A stretch of 37,280 bases of DNA from Bacillota bacterium (GTDB taxonomy: Bacteria > Bacillota > Sulfobacillia > JAJZYS01 > JAJYTV01), in the NCBI GenBank assembly GCA_021793215.1, contig JAJYTE010000026.1, positions 1 through 37,280 on the forward strand. Direction: 5' to 3'. Below, in pieces: positions 7,294-15,045 of this stretch. Position 1 is the stretch's first letter. Each line of letters begins with the position of its first letter. A program made the translations under genes and the position numbers. The notes beneath the pieces are model-generated. The model was not told the origin of the DNA. It saw only the letters and a list, made by a program, of their open reading frames with translations, and ran no database searches.

Positions 7294-8078
7294 GCGCACC
7301 GACGCCTCCGGTTCGGGCGAAGATCCCTCGTGCGGCCTTCGGGCAACTTCTGCGCAACGAGATGCGCTCGGCGATCAGGGAGCCGAGAGGGCTCATCCTG
7401 GGCCTCGTACTCCCCCTCGTGCTCCTGGTTGTGTTCGGAAGCTTCGCGAAGTTTCAGGCGCCTCTGCCTGCGCTGGGCGGTCTCACGCGCTTCGACCTGT
7501 ACGTGCCCATCCTGATCTCCTTCGCCCTTGCGGCGATCGGCCTATGGAGCCTTCCAAGCCACCTGGCCACCTACCGGGAGTACGGCATCCTGCGCCGTCT
7601 CTCGACCACCCCGATCCCGCCCGCCTGGCTCCTCGCGGCCCAGCTCGTCGTCAACCTGTGCATCGCCGTCGTGGCGCTGGCCCTGCTCGTAACGCTCAGC
7701 ACCGCAGTCTTCGGGTACCGGGCCGTCGGAGGGATCGACAGCATCACCGGCTTCCTTCTGGCAACGCTGCTGTCCGTCGGCGCCCTCTTTGCGATGGGCT
7801 TCGTGATCGCCGCGATCGCCCCGAGCGGCACCAGTGCGTACGTGATTGGCGCTCTCACCTTCTTCCCGCTGATGTTCTTCGCGGGACTTTGGATACCACG
7901 GGCGACGATGTCCCCAGTTCTCCAAGACATCAGCAACTACACACCCCTCGGAGCGTCCGTGCAGGCGGTTCAAACCTCGCTGGGGGGAACGTTCCCGCCG
8001 GGATGGGAGCTTCTCGTGCTGGCGGGTTACGCGGTTGTCTTCGGATCGCTGGCCGTGAGGGTCTTCCGGTGGGAGTGA
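7290..8078 (+). CDS. ABC-2 type permease (262 aa)
   Basis: The membrane subunit of the exporter whose ATPase it overlaps by ATGA. Six hydrophobic segments can be traced, beginning GLILGLVLPLVLLVVFGSF near residue 35 and ending with LLVLAGYAVVFGSLAV. The cytoplasmic loop YREYGILRRLSTTPIPP is the coupling motif of ABC-2 permeases, and FFPLMFFAGLWIP is the conserved NPxxF-like region before the last periplasmic loop. Length is normal for a DrrB/YadH-type permease. A 9-bp hairpin at 8110-8139 closes the operon, and the broken aminotransferase converges on it from the right. Confidence 0.9.
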   Translation: MSAPTPPVRAKIPRAAFGQLLRNEMRSAIREPRGLILGLVLPLVLLVVFGSFAKFQAPLPALGGLTRFDLYVPILISFALAAIGLWSLPSHLATYREYGILRRLSTTPIPPAWLLAAQLVVNLCIAVVALALLVTLSTAVFGYRAVGGIDSITGFLLATLLSVGALFAMGFVIAAIAPSGTSAYVIGALTFFPLMFFAGLWIPRATMSPVLQDISNYTPLGASVQAVQTSLGGTFPPGWELLVLAGYAVVFGSLAVRVFRWE

Positions 8079-8109
8079 GCCCTGGGACGATCGTCGGACC
8101 AGTTCCCGC

Positions 8110-8139
8110 GCGGAGCGCTTGAGCGTAGCGGCGCTCCGC
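8110..8139. terminator. Bidirectional hairpin between convergent genes
   Basis: GCGGAGCGC (8110-8118) and GCGCTCCGC (8131-8139) form a perfect stem with a 12-base loop, between the ABC permease stop (8078) and the stop of the leftward aminotransferase (8157). No T run is seen. Confidence 0.6.
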
Positions 8140-8156
8140 TTGCACTGCGGTGCGCC

Positions 8157-9308
8157 CTACAGCTTGAGCGCGTCGGCAGTCACGTTCAGCGCGGTATCGA
8201 TGTCCTCTGCCGTGTTGTAGAAGTGCGCGGAGTACCTCGTGCTGCCGACGCGCGGGCTGACGATCACGCCGCGCCGCGTCAGCTCCACGGCGAGGGCCTC
8301 GTTGTCCTTGCCAGGGAAGCGCGCCGTGACGGTTCCGGCCCTGCGGCTGTCCTCTACAGGGGTGAGCAGCTGCGCACCGAGGTCCGAGAGGCCGCGCATG
8401 AGCCGGCCCGTGAGGTCGAGGGTGTGACGAAGGATCTCGTTCGGCCCGAGCTTCAGCACGTACTCGATCGCGGCGCCGAGCGCGACGGCCGCCGAGTGCG
8501 ACATGGTCGAAAGCTCCATGCGCCGCGCACCCTGCGCGAGCCCCTGCCACTGGGACTTCAGCGCGTACGGCGAGGGCGCTGTGCGCCAGCCGACGAAGGG
8601 CGGGTTGAACCGCTCCCACAGTTCCGGCCGAAGGTAGCAGAGCGCGGCGCCGAACGTGCTGCAAAGCCACTTGTAGGACCCTGCGAGCAGGACGTCGACG
8701 TCGTCTGCGGCGACGTCTTCGGGCGCCTGGCCCGCAGACTGGGTGGCGTCCACGATCAGCAGTGCGCCGTGCGCGTGCGCGAGGTCCGCGAGGGCGCGCA
8801 GATCGAGGCGGTGTCCCGTGAGGAACTGCACGTGGCTCACGCTGATCGCTGCCGTCCTCTCGTCGACGTAGCGCGCGATCCGGTCCACGTCGAAGGGCTG
8901 AGGATCCTCGAGCACACGCACACGGCGGACCTCGAGTCCCGTCTCCGCGGAGATGCGGTACCAGGGTTAGGTGTTGCTCGGAAAGTCGACATCGACAGAG
9001 ACGACGTTCGCAGGAGCGGCGGGCCACAGCCACCAGGCGAACTGGCAGAGTGCTTCCGTCATGCTGCTCGCGAGCGCGATGGAGCTCTGCGCTGCGTTGA
9101 TGAGGCGCCCTGCCCCTTGCCGCGCTGCCTCGTAGACGGCCAGTTCCGCCGCCTCGTCGAAGCGGGTGGTCCCGCGGTCCGAGAGATCGGTCTCGAAGCG
9201 GTGCGCCGCGTCGATGACCGGTCTCGGCACGAGCCCTGCGGAGGACGTGTTCAGGTACGTGAACTTCGATAGATGGGGGAAATCCCGCCGAACATCCCAA
9301 AGTGTCAA
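8157..9308 (-). pseudogene. Class-V PLP aminotransferase (IPNS epimerase/cysteine desulfurase-like) with an in-frame stop
   Basis: Two open stretches in the same frame together make one aminotransferase of about 383 residues. The N-terminal part (from TTG 9308, with GGAGG seven bases upstream) reads FTYLNTSSAGLVP and ends at VDFPSNT. A TAA at 8967-8969 then stands where homologues have Tyr or a similar residue before PWYRI, and the frame goes on to the C-terminus. The C-terminal part has IVDATQSAGQAP (PLP-binding Asp), SYKW with the Schiff-base Lys, and SPRVGSTRYSAHFYN, so every catalytic motif is kept. A single TAC to TAA change explains the break; it could be a true recent nonsense mutation or a sequence error. 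Without it this would be a functional racemase, lyase or aminotransferase of unknown substrate. Confidence 0.85.
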
Positions 9309-9513
9309 GTAGCTTCCTCCTCTGTCCTCTGCGCCGGTTGGCTCTCCCATTCCACATCGCCTGTGGCGCAACAACCGAAAGGTGAGGCGAGCGCGCCGCA
9401 TGCACAGGACGGGTGCGCCCGGGGAAGGACACCGGGGTCCCGCAGAGAATGGGACCGCAAGGCGCTGCGCGAAGGAACTTTCGGCTGGCGTTTGGCAGTT
9501 TGGAGGCGGGGAG

Positions 9514-10332
9514 ATGCACCTGCATGAATGGCACTGGCCGGTGGAGTCGCCGCGCGGCGCCATCGCGCTTGTGCACGGCGCGGGGGAGCACTGCGGTAGG
9601 TACGAGCACGTCGCGAAGTGGCTGAACGGGGCTTCATACGCCGTGCTCGGCCAGGACCTGCCGGGCCTTGGCCGGTCCCCGGGGCTCCGGGGGCACATCG
9701 ACCGGTTCGACGACTACCTTCCTGTCGTCGATGCCATCCGCGATCGCCTTTCGGAGCTCTACCGCGGTGTGCCGCAGTTTCTCTACGGCCACAGCATGGG
9801 CGGCCTGATCGCGGTGCGCTGGCTGCAGAGCCACCCCGAGGCGCAGGGGCTGCAAGGCGTCGTCCTGACGTCGCCATCTCTCGATCTCTCGCTGCCGGTC
9901 TCCCCGGCCCTGCGCCGCATCGCAGGCGCCTTGGAGCGGATCGCGCCGACCCTGCGGATCTCCCCCGAGATCCCGCCGCAGGCGGTGAGCCGCCATCCAG
10001 AGGTCGTCGCCTCGTACGGCAGCGATCCGCTCGTCGTGCGCAAGTCGACCGTTCGCTGGGCGATGGAGTTCCAGCGCGGTATGGAGGCAGCGCGCAGTTC
10101 CCCCGCGGAGTTCCCGGCCCCGACGCTGATCCTCCAGGCCGGGGATGACAAGCTCGTGTCCCCGGCGGCGACGAGGACCTTCGCGGAGCGTCTGCACGCC
10201 CCGCGCAAGGAGTACCGCGCGTTCGACGGCTACTACCATGAGCTCCACAACGAGCCGGAGCGGGACGAAATCCTGGGGATCATCACGGCGTTCCTGGACT
10301 CGACGCTGGCGGCGCCGGCGAACCCCGCCTAG
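9514..10332 (+). CDS. Monoacylglycerol lipase-like alpha/beta hydrolase (272 aa)
   Basis: A serine hydrolase of the Hydrolase_4 (S33-like) group. The oxyanion-hole motif VHGAGEHCGRY is at residues 20-30, DLPGLGRSPG follows, the nucleophile Ser94 stands in GHSMGG, the acid Asp lies in QAGDDKLVSP near 211, and the base His242 lies in YYHELHNEP. ATG 9514 has GGAGG seven bases upstream; the frame is open further upstream but without a better site. There is no signal peptide, so it acts in the cytoplasm. It is divergent from the broken aminotransferase and has no partner. The substrate is probably a monoacylglycerol or another long-chain ester, by family resemblance only. Confidence 0.88.
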   Translation: MHLHEWHWPVESPRGAIALVHGAGEHCGRYEHVAKWLNGASYAVLGQDLPGLGRSPGLRGHIDRFDDYLPVVDAIRDRLSELYRGVPQFLYGHSMGGLIAVRWLQSHPEAQGLQGVVLTSPSLDLSLPVSPALRRIAGALERIAPTLRISPEIPPQAVSRHPEVVASYGSDPLVVRKSTVRWAMEFQRGMEAARSSPAEFPAPTLILQAGDDKLVSPAATRTFAERLHAPRKEYRAFDGYYHELHNEPERDEILGIITAFLDSTLAAPANPA

Positions 10333-10598
10333 CTACCTACGCCGGGAAGTCCTCGGCCGCACCGACTTGGCGCAGCGGCTGGGGCGGTAGCCAGAGCGCG
10401 GCGAGGCTCGCACCCAAGGTCGCCATCCAGGCCCCACAGCAAACGCGCAAAACGGCCTAGCTCGATGAGCCGGGCCGTGTCCTTCTCTGCGTACGCCCGC
10501 CACGTTTACATCCACCGCCAACAACAATCGGCCCCCGCGCTAGGGTTCGGACGGGACGTGGCGCGCAGGCAATTGGCCAACGGTGGGCGAGGCGAGGC
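10333..10598. other. Convergent intergenic stretch
   Basis: Lies between the hydrolase (ending 10332) and the last gene of the exosortase operon (ending 10599, leftward). Apart from the hairpin at 10452-10478 I see no gene or repeat here; short open frames in it show no motif or ribosome site. Confidence 0.6.
10452..10478 (-). terminator. Terminator of the exosortase operon
   Basis: ACGGCC/GGCCGT with an inner GCTC/GAGC pairing. Read on the minus strand the stem is followed by TTTTGCG. It is 120 bases beyond the stop of the last leftward gene (10599). Confidence 0.65.
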
Positions 10599-12770
10599 TC
10601 AACCGGCCCTGCGCGTAGACGTCGCGCTCCCGATCTCGCCTGGGGGCGCTGCGGCTCCGGTGAGACCGTGCGCCGTCTTCTCCCAGTGGGACGGCCGGGT
10701 CACGAGCTGCAAGAGGGCCTTCGCGGCGGCGAGCGACATCAGCCCCCAGTAGACTGGACCGAACACGGCGTACTTGACGAGGTCGTCGTCGCCCCGGCGG
10801 TAGGCGGCGACCATGTTGAGGTAGGCGAACGTAAACGTGCCGAGCAGCAGGTTTCCGGTGCCCATGTAGTAGAGCCAGCTCGGGAAGACCTGCTGGACGA
10901 AGCCCCAGTAGGTCAGAAACCACGCCGTTGTCATCGCCCAGTAGATCGGGTTCATCAGGAACGTGAACGGCGTGCCGGCGACCATCGCGTGGAAGCCGAA
11001 GAACCCGCGCGGGCCCATCTCGCGCCAGAGCTGCAGCGGGTGGCGCATGTGCACAAGCCAGGTCTGGATGTAGCCCTTCACCCACCGCGAGCGCTGCCGC
11101 ACCCAGTTGACGAACTCCGAGTTCGCCTCCTCGAGCGTCTCGGAGTCGACCATGACCGTTCGGTAGCCGGCCTTGTGCAGCCGTACGCCGAGGTCCGCGT
11201 CCTCGGTGACGTTGTAGGGGTCCCAGCCCCCGATCTCCCGCAGGACGTCGACGCGCAGGTGGTTCGACGTGCCGCCGAGTGGAATGGGCATGCGCGCGCG
11301 CTGCAGCCCCGGAAGAAGCAGCCCGAACCACATGGCGTACTCCGTCGTGAACCAGCGCGTGAGGAGGTTCTGGTTCTTGTTGTAGTAGGAGAGCTTCGCC
11401 TGGACGCACCCGACATCTGGTCCCGCCCTGCGGAAGGCGACGAGCGCCTTGCGGAGCTGCAGGGGATCCGGCACGTCCTCGGCGTCGTAGACGACGGCGT
11501 ACTCGCCACGGGCGTGCAGGAGGCCGAAGTTGCAGGCCTTCGGCTTCGTCCGCGGCTCGGCGGCGGGCAGGACGAGGACGTCGACGAAGTCGGGAAGGCG
11601 GCTGCCGAACACGGCGGACACCGTCTCCGGGTCGTCCGCCTCGAGGAGGAGTTTCACATCGAGCCGGTCCTTCGGGTAGTCGAGCGCCTCGAGTGCGCGC
11701 ATCAGCGCCTCGAGCACGTTCGCCTCTCCCCGCAGCGGCACGAATACGGTGTAGCGCGGCAGGTCCGCCTCGGCCAGCAGCCCGAGCTCCTCGTCGCTGA
11801 CACCCGTCTCCGAAATCCCGTCGGCCGGCTCCCGGAAGATCCAAAGCTTGAAGAGGGTGAGGAGGAGGTACCCCACCTGGCAGAGCGCGTTGAGCGCCAC
11901 GGCCGTTTGCCCTGGCAGGCGCCAAAGCGCCGCGGCGAGCACGCCGCCGAGGACGAGGATCCCCGCCTTCTGCCCGCGCGAGAGGAGCTCTCTCGCGGAG
12001 TCCAGGGGCCGCCGGCCCGCGCGCTCGCTGCGCGCGCTCGCGAGGTACTCGTCGGCGTAGCGGCGGTGCAGCGCCGCCTGCACGTCGCGCCGCCCGGTGG
12101 CGACGACTCGGACCTCGCCGGCAAACGCCGTCTCGAGGTCTTCGGCCAACTGGGAGTCGGTCGGATCCTCGGCCGCAACCACGAGCCGCGAACCCAAACG
12201 ATCGATCGGCACCGCCGATCGCTCACGCCAGAAGACCTCCGGCATGAGGTCCCAGGCGGCGCGGGCGCGATCGCTGCCGTCACCCGAGAGGAGGTCGACG
12301 AACGGCAGGCGCGCCTGCCGGGCGGCCACCTGGGCCACGTCGAGACGCCGCAAAGCGCCGCGGCTGATCAGGACGTCTCCGATGCGGCCGCCGCCGTTCG
12401 ACTGTTGGCGCAGCGCTGCGCGCAGCTCCCTTGGGTCCAGGCGTCCCATCGCCACCGCAACCTGGCCGAAGCGTCCGAAGCTGCGGTCCACGCGCTCCTG
12501 CGCGGCGAGAAGGTCCGCCCGATCCACGCGGCAGAGGGCGACCCTCCGGTCGAGCGTGCCCAGGAGCGCTCGCAGGCTCGGTGCCTCGGGCCAGACCGCC
12601 GCGACGAAGACCGCCTCGTCGCTCGCGTCGAAGGGGAGTACCTGTGAGGCGCGCGCAAGGTGGCGATCCATGAGCGCGGAGACCTCGGGCACCACCGGGT
12701 CGATGAGATCGCCCGCTTCCCCGCGGTAGGGTTTGAGCGAGACGAACGGCACCCCCGACGCGCGCCTCAT
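10599..12770 (-). CDS. Processive GT2 glycosyltransferase with N-terminal MshEN/T2SSE_N module (723 aa)
   Basis: A membrane glycan synthase. Residues 42-95 and 160-240 resemble the T2SSE_N fold (VPIDRLGSRLVVAAEDPTDS). Residues 100-160 resemble MshEN, with RIGDVLISRGALRRLDV fitting the RLGxxLxxxG pattern that binds c-di-GMP in MshE. After a hydrophobic pair (270-312) comes a GT2 domain with the processive signature: EADD at 377-380, DAED at 429-432, TED at 522-524 and QRSRW at 559-563. Three or four membrane helices follow. NfrB of E. coli joins the same two domains in reverse order. The start ATG overlaps the preceding stop (ATGA), and the gene ends the exosortase operon. The likely role is to make or export a surface polysaccharide under c-di-GMP control; the sugar is unknown. 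Confidence 0.88.
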   Translation of the reverse strand: MRRASGVPFVSLKPYRGEAGDLIDPVVPEVSALMDRHLARASQVLPFDASDEAVFVAAVWPEAPSLRALLGTLDRRVALCRVDRADLLAAQERVDRSFGRFGQVAVAMGRLDPRELRAALRQQSNGGGRIGDVLISRGALRRLDVAQVAARQARLPFVDLLSGDGSDRARAAWDLMPEVFWRERSAVPIDRLGSRLVVAAEDPTDSQLAEDLETAFAGEVRVVATGRRDVQAALHRRYADEYLASARSERAGRRPLDSARELLSRGQKAGILVLGGVLAAALWRLPGQTAVALNALCQVGYLLLTLFKLWIFREPADGISETGVSDEELGLLAEADLPRYTVFVPLRGEANVLEALMRALEALDYPKDRLDVKLLLEADDPETVSAVFGSRLPDFVDVLVLPAAEPRTKPKACNFGLLHARGEYAVVYDAEDVPDPLQLRKALVAFRRAGPDVGCVQAKLSYYNKNQNLLTRWFTTEYAMWFGLLLPGLQRARMPIPLGGTSNHLRVDVLREIGGWDPYNVTEDADLGVRLHKAGYRTVMVDSETLEEANSEFVNWVRQRSRWVKGYIQTWLVHMRHPLQLWREMGPRGFFGFHAMVAGTPFTFLMNPIYWAMTTAWFLTYWGFVQQVFPSWLYYMGTGNLLLGTFTFAYLNMVAAYRRGDDDLVKYAVFGPVYWGLMSLAAAKALLQLVTRPSHWEKTAHGLTGAAAPPGEIGSATSTRRAG

Positions 12771-12961
12771 CGTGGTCGTCCCCCGGTGGATGGGGGCAGC
12801 CGCGGGCGCTCGCGCGGCTGGCGCTGGGAGAGCGCCGCGTAGGCGACGATGAGTGCCGCGAAGGCGAAGATCGGCAGGACGTCGAGGATCCAGTACATGC
12901 CCGTCATCAGCAGCGGGACGAGCACCGCCGCGCTGGCCACCGCCCAGAGGCCCCGCTTCAT
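12767..12961 (-). CDS. Small membrane protein (64 aa) coupled between neighbours
   Basis: Starts at ATG 12961, overlapping the stop of the 221-residue gene by ATGA, and its own stop overlaps the ATG of the GT2 gene by ATGA. This double coupling is the main evidence that it is real. The product has two hydrophobic segments, about residues 5-22 and 24-45, and a Pro/Arg-rich cytoplasmic tail (RQPRERPRLPPSTGGRPR). No family is recognised. The tight stoichiometric coupling to a processive glycosyltransferase suggests a small subunit or assembly partner for that enzyme, which is an inference from position only. Confidence 0.75.
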   Translation of the reverse strand: MKRGLWAVASAAVLVPLLMTGMYWILDVLPIFAFAALIVAYAALSQRQPRERPRLPPSTGGRPR

Positions 12962-13623
12962 GGCTGCTCCAGGACGGGCCGCACGTGCAGGGCCGACGCG
13001 TCGTCCACCACCGACTGTACGTCGCGTCGCGCTCCCAGCCACTCGCCCAGCTGGACGCGGTCTGCCGCGTGCCCGTCGACCCGGTAGAAACCGTCGCGGA
13101 ACAGGCGGAAGCTCACCCGCAGGTGCGGCGACGACTCGAGGTCGACGATCAGGTCGCCGATCGACGCGATGCCGGTGCACGGTCCGACGAGCACGACCAC
13201 GGGATTCCACACCGCGGCATCGCCCTCTTCCGGAGCGTCGCCGTAGATGCGCAGGCCGGCTTCGAGCGGCGCGGAGCGCAGGAAGGCGAGGAAGCGGTAC
13301 GCGAGGAGAGCGTCCTCCGGCGCCAGGGCCTGGACGAGATCCGCAATGGCATGCGGTCCCGGCGGGCGATCCGCCGTGTGCGCGGTGAGCGCGTCCCCGG
13401 CCGGCGCCGGCGTCTCCGAGGCGGCGATCTCTCGCTCCGCCTGGGAGGCCACCGCCGCGGCGAACGCCGCCCCAACCTCCTGCGGGCGGGAATGGCTGCG
13501 CGGCTTCTCGCCGCGGTATCGGTGGGCGCCGCTGCGTCTGCCGAAGATGCTGCGCCGCTTGCGCTTGCGCTCCTTGCGGCTGACGAAGTGACCGTACTCT
13601 TGGGCGTGCCATGGCTGCTGCAA
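12958..13623 (-). CDS. Unknown protein of the exosortase operon (221 aa)
   Basis: I do not recognise this family. TTG 13623 is chosen because AGGAGG lies eight bases upstream. The first 45 residues are very basic (SRKERKRKRRSIFGRR), then comes an Ala/Pro-rich linker, and the folded part begins near residue 90 with ADLVQALAPEDALLAYRFLA. It contains VWNPVVVLVGPCTGIASIG and DLIVDLESSPHLRVSFRLF, alternating strands and helices like a small alpha/beta domain. There is no signal peptide or membrane segment. It lies 101 bases after the GT2-GtrA gene and is translationally coupled to the small membrane protein, so it probably works at the cytoplasmic face of the glycan machinery. Its basic head could contact phospholipid or nucleic acid. 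Confidence 0.7.
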   Translation of the reverse strand: MQQPWHAQEYGHFVSRKERKRKRRSIFGRRSGAHRYRGEKPRSHSRPQEVGAAFAAAVASQAEREIAASETPAPAGDALTAHTADRPPGPHAIADLVQALAPEDALLAYRFLAFLRSAPLEAGLRIYGDAPEEGDAAVWNPVVVLVGPCTGIASIGDLIVDLESSPHLRVSFRLFRDGFYRVDGHAADRVQLGEWLGARRDVQSVVDDASALHVRPVLEQP

Positions 13624-13724
13624 CGAGTTGGCCTCCTCAGGGCGGCGCGTGTTGGGACAAGATTAGCGCCGCTTCGCGCTCCTCCGCAGTGTCGCGAAGG
13701 GTATCGGAGCGCGTGTCAGGAGGT

Positions 13725-14930
13725 CTACCTCGCGTCCTCCGCCGCGGCTGCCGAGAGCGCGCGCGGCAGCCGCGGCGCGCCCGCCATTTGGCCGTTCTGG
13801 CGCCGCGCCATCGCGTGGTAGCCAAGGTAGGAGAGAAGGCCCGAGAGGCCCATACCCACCGCCTTGCCGAGGACCGGGCTGCCGGCGCCCGTGCCGACGA
13901 CGGTCGAGAGCACCTGCAGACCCACGGCGCCCAGGGTCACGGCGTAGAAGCCCGCCAGCGGAAGGCGCCTGCGGAACGTGAAGCCGGAGTGCAGGAGGTA
14001 GCCGCAAAGGCTCGCGCATCCCCAGGCGATCACGGCGTAGAGCGCCGCGCGCAGAGGATCCTTCCCCGGCGGAGAGAGGGCGAGCAGGCCGAGGAACGCG
14101 AGCATGTCCACGACGGTATTGAGGAGCCCGACGGCCAGGAACCGACCTGCCCTCTGGACGACCTGCGGCGGAGCGAGCGCCTCGAGGACGGGCCGCCACC
14201 TGCGGACGGCGTGGCGAAGGAGGGCAGGAAGGCACTTCAGCATCGTGAAGATCCCGGCCCGCCTGGGGCGCACGAACCGCATCTCGACGGCAGACTCGAC
14301 GAGGCGCAGGTGGTGCTCGCGCGCCAGCAGCAGCATCTCGATGTCGAACGTCCATCCCCGGTCGCGCACCTCCGAGGGGAGGATGCTGCGCGCGAACCAT
14401 CCCGGGAAGAGCTTGAGACCCGCCTGGGTGTCGGAGACGCCGAGGCGCAGCGCAGCACCGACCAGGCGGCGGGCGAGCGTGGAAGAGAACCGGTCGATCG
14501 TCCGGCGCTGGTCGTGCGCGCGCGCCGCGACGACGCAGGTCAGGGCGGGACCGAGTTCCTGCGCCCGCCGGACCATCGGCAGCAACTCCTCCGCGGGCAG
14601 CTCGAGGTCGGCGTCGATGAAGGCCACGAGGTGGCCGGACGCCTGCCGGAAGCCGGCGAGCACCGCAGCCGCCTTGCCGCGCGGCGTCGGCAGGTGGACA
14701 AGGCGAACGTGCCACCCCCTTGGGCAGCTCCTGACGACATCGGAGGTGCCGTCGCTCGAGCCGTCGTCCACGACGATGATCTCCGGCGCGATGTCCGCAC
14801 TGAGAAGCGCGCGGCGAACGCGGGCGACGGCAACGCCGATCAGCGCCGCTTCGTTGCGCGCGGGGATGACTACGCTGACTTCGGGGCGCTCTCCTCGCCC
14901 AAGGCGCCGTTCGGTCCGGATCGCGCTCAT
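13725..14930 (-). CDS. GT2 family (polyprenyl-phosphate type) glycosyltransferase fused to GtrA (401 aa)
   Basis: Residues 15-240 form a DPM1-like GT2 domain: SVVIPARNEA at 19, VVDDGSSDGT at 53, and the metal-binding DAD of FIDADLELP at 106-108. Residues of about 255-375 form a GtrA-like domain of four membrane helices (FLAVGLLNTVVDMLAFLG, then YLLHSGFTFRR). Such fusions move a sugar onto undecaprenyl phosphate and help flip the product. ATG 14930 has GGGAGG nine bases upstream. In the operon it stands between a GT-C protein and the unknown 221-residue gene, so it probably supplies the lipid-linked sugar that the GT-C protein uses outside the cell. Confidence 0.9.
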   Translation of the reverse strand: MSAIRTERRLGRGERPEVSVVIPARNEAALIGVAVARVRRALLSADIAPEIIVVDDGSSDGTSDVVRSCPRGWHVRLVHLPTPRGKAAAVLAGFRQASGHLVAFIDADLELPAEELLPMVRRAQELGPALTCVVAARAHDQRRTIDRFSSTLARRLVGAALRLGVSDTQAGLKLFPGWFARSILPSEVRDRGWTFDIEMLLLAREHHLRLVESAVEMRFVRPRRAGIFTMLKCLPALLRHAVRRWRPVLEALAPPQVVQRAGRFLAVGLLNTVVDMLAFLGLLALSPPGKDPLRAALYAVIAWGCASLCGYLLHSGFTFRRRLPLAGFYAVTLGAVGLQVLSTVVGTGAGSPVLGKAVGMGLSGLLSYLGYHAMARRQNGQMAGAPRLPRALSAAAAEDAR

Positions 14931-15045
14931 GGGCACCAGCCTCCCTGTGTACACCTCCGTGGTACGGCAGGGCGCCCCGCGGCGCAGTGCTACGGCGCAT
15001 GTCACATGGCGTATCGGACGCTGTGCAAGGGCGGGGGGCCCCGTC

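Noticed and set aside
8967-8969. Recoding of the TAA as a special amino acid
   Set aside because: Selenocysteine uses TGA and pyrrolysine TAG; no stem structure typical of recoding is seen and the position is not catalytic.
7930-9609. Minus-strand open frame of 559 codons spanning the aminotransferase
   Set aside because: It is in a different frame from the PLP-enzyme motifs and is Arg/Pro-rich low-complexity shadow sequence.
10668-12647. Long plus-strand open frame of 659 codons opposite the GT2 gene
   Set aside because: It is an antisense frame produced by GC-rich codon bias; it has no family motif, while the minus strand has a full GT2 with all motifs.
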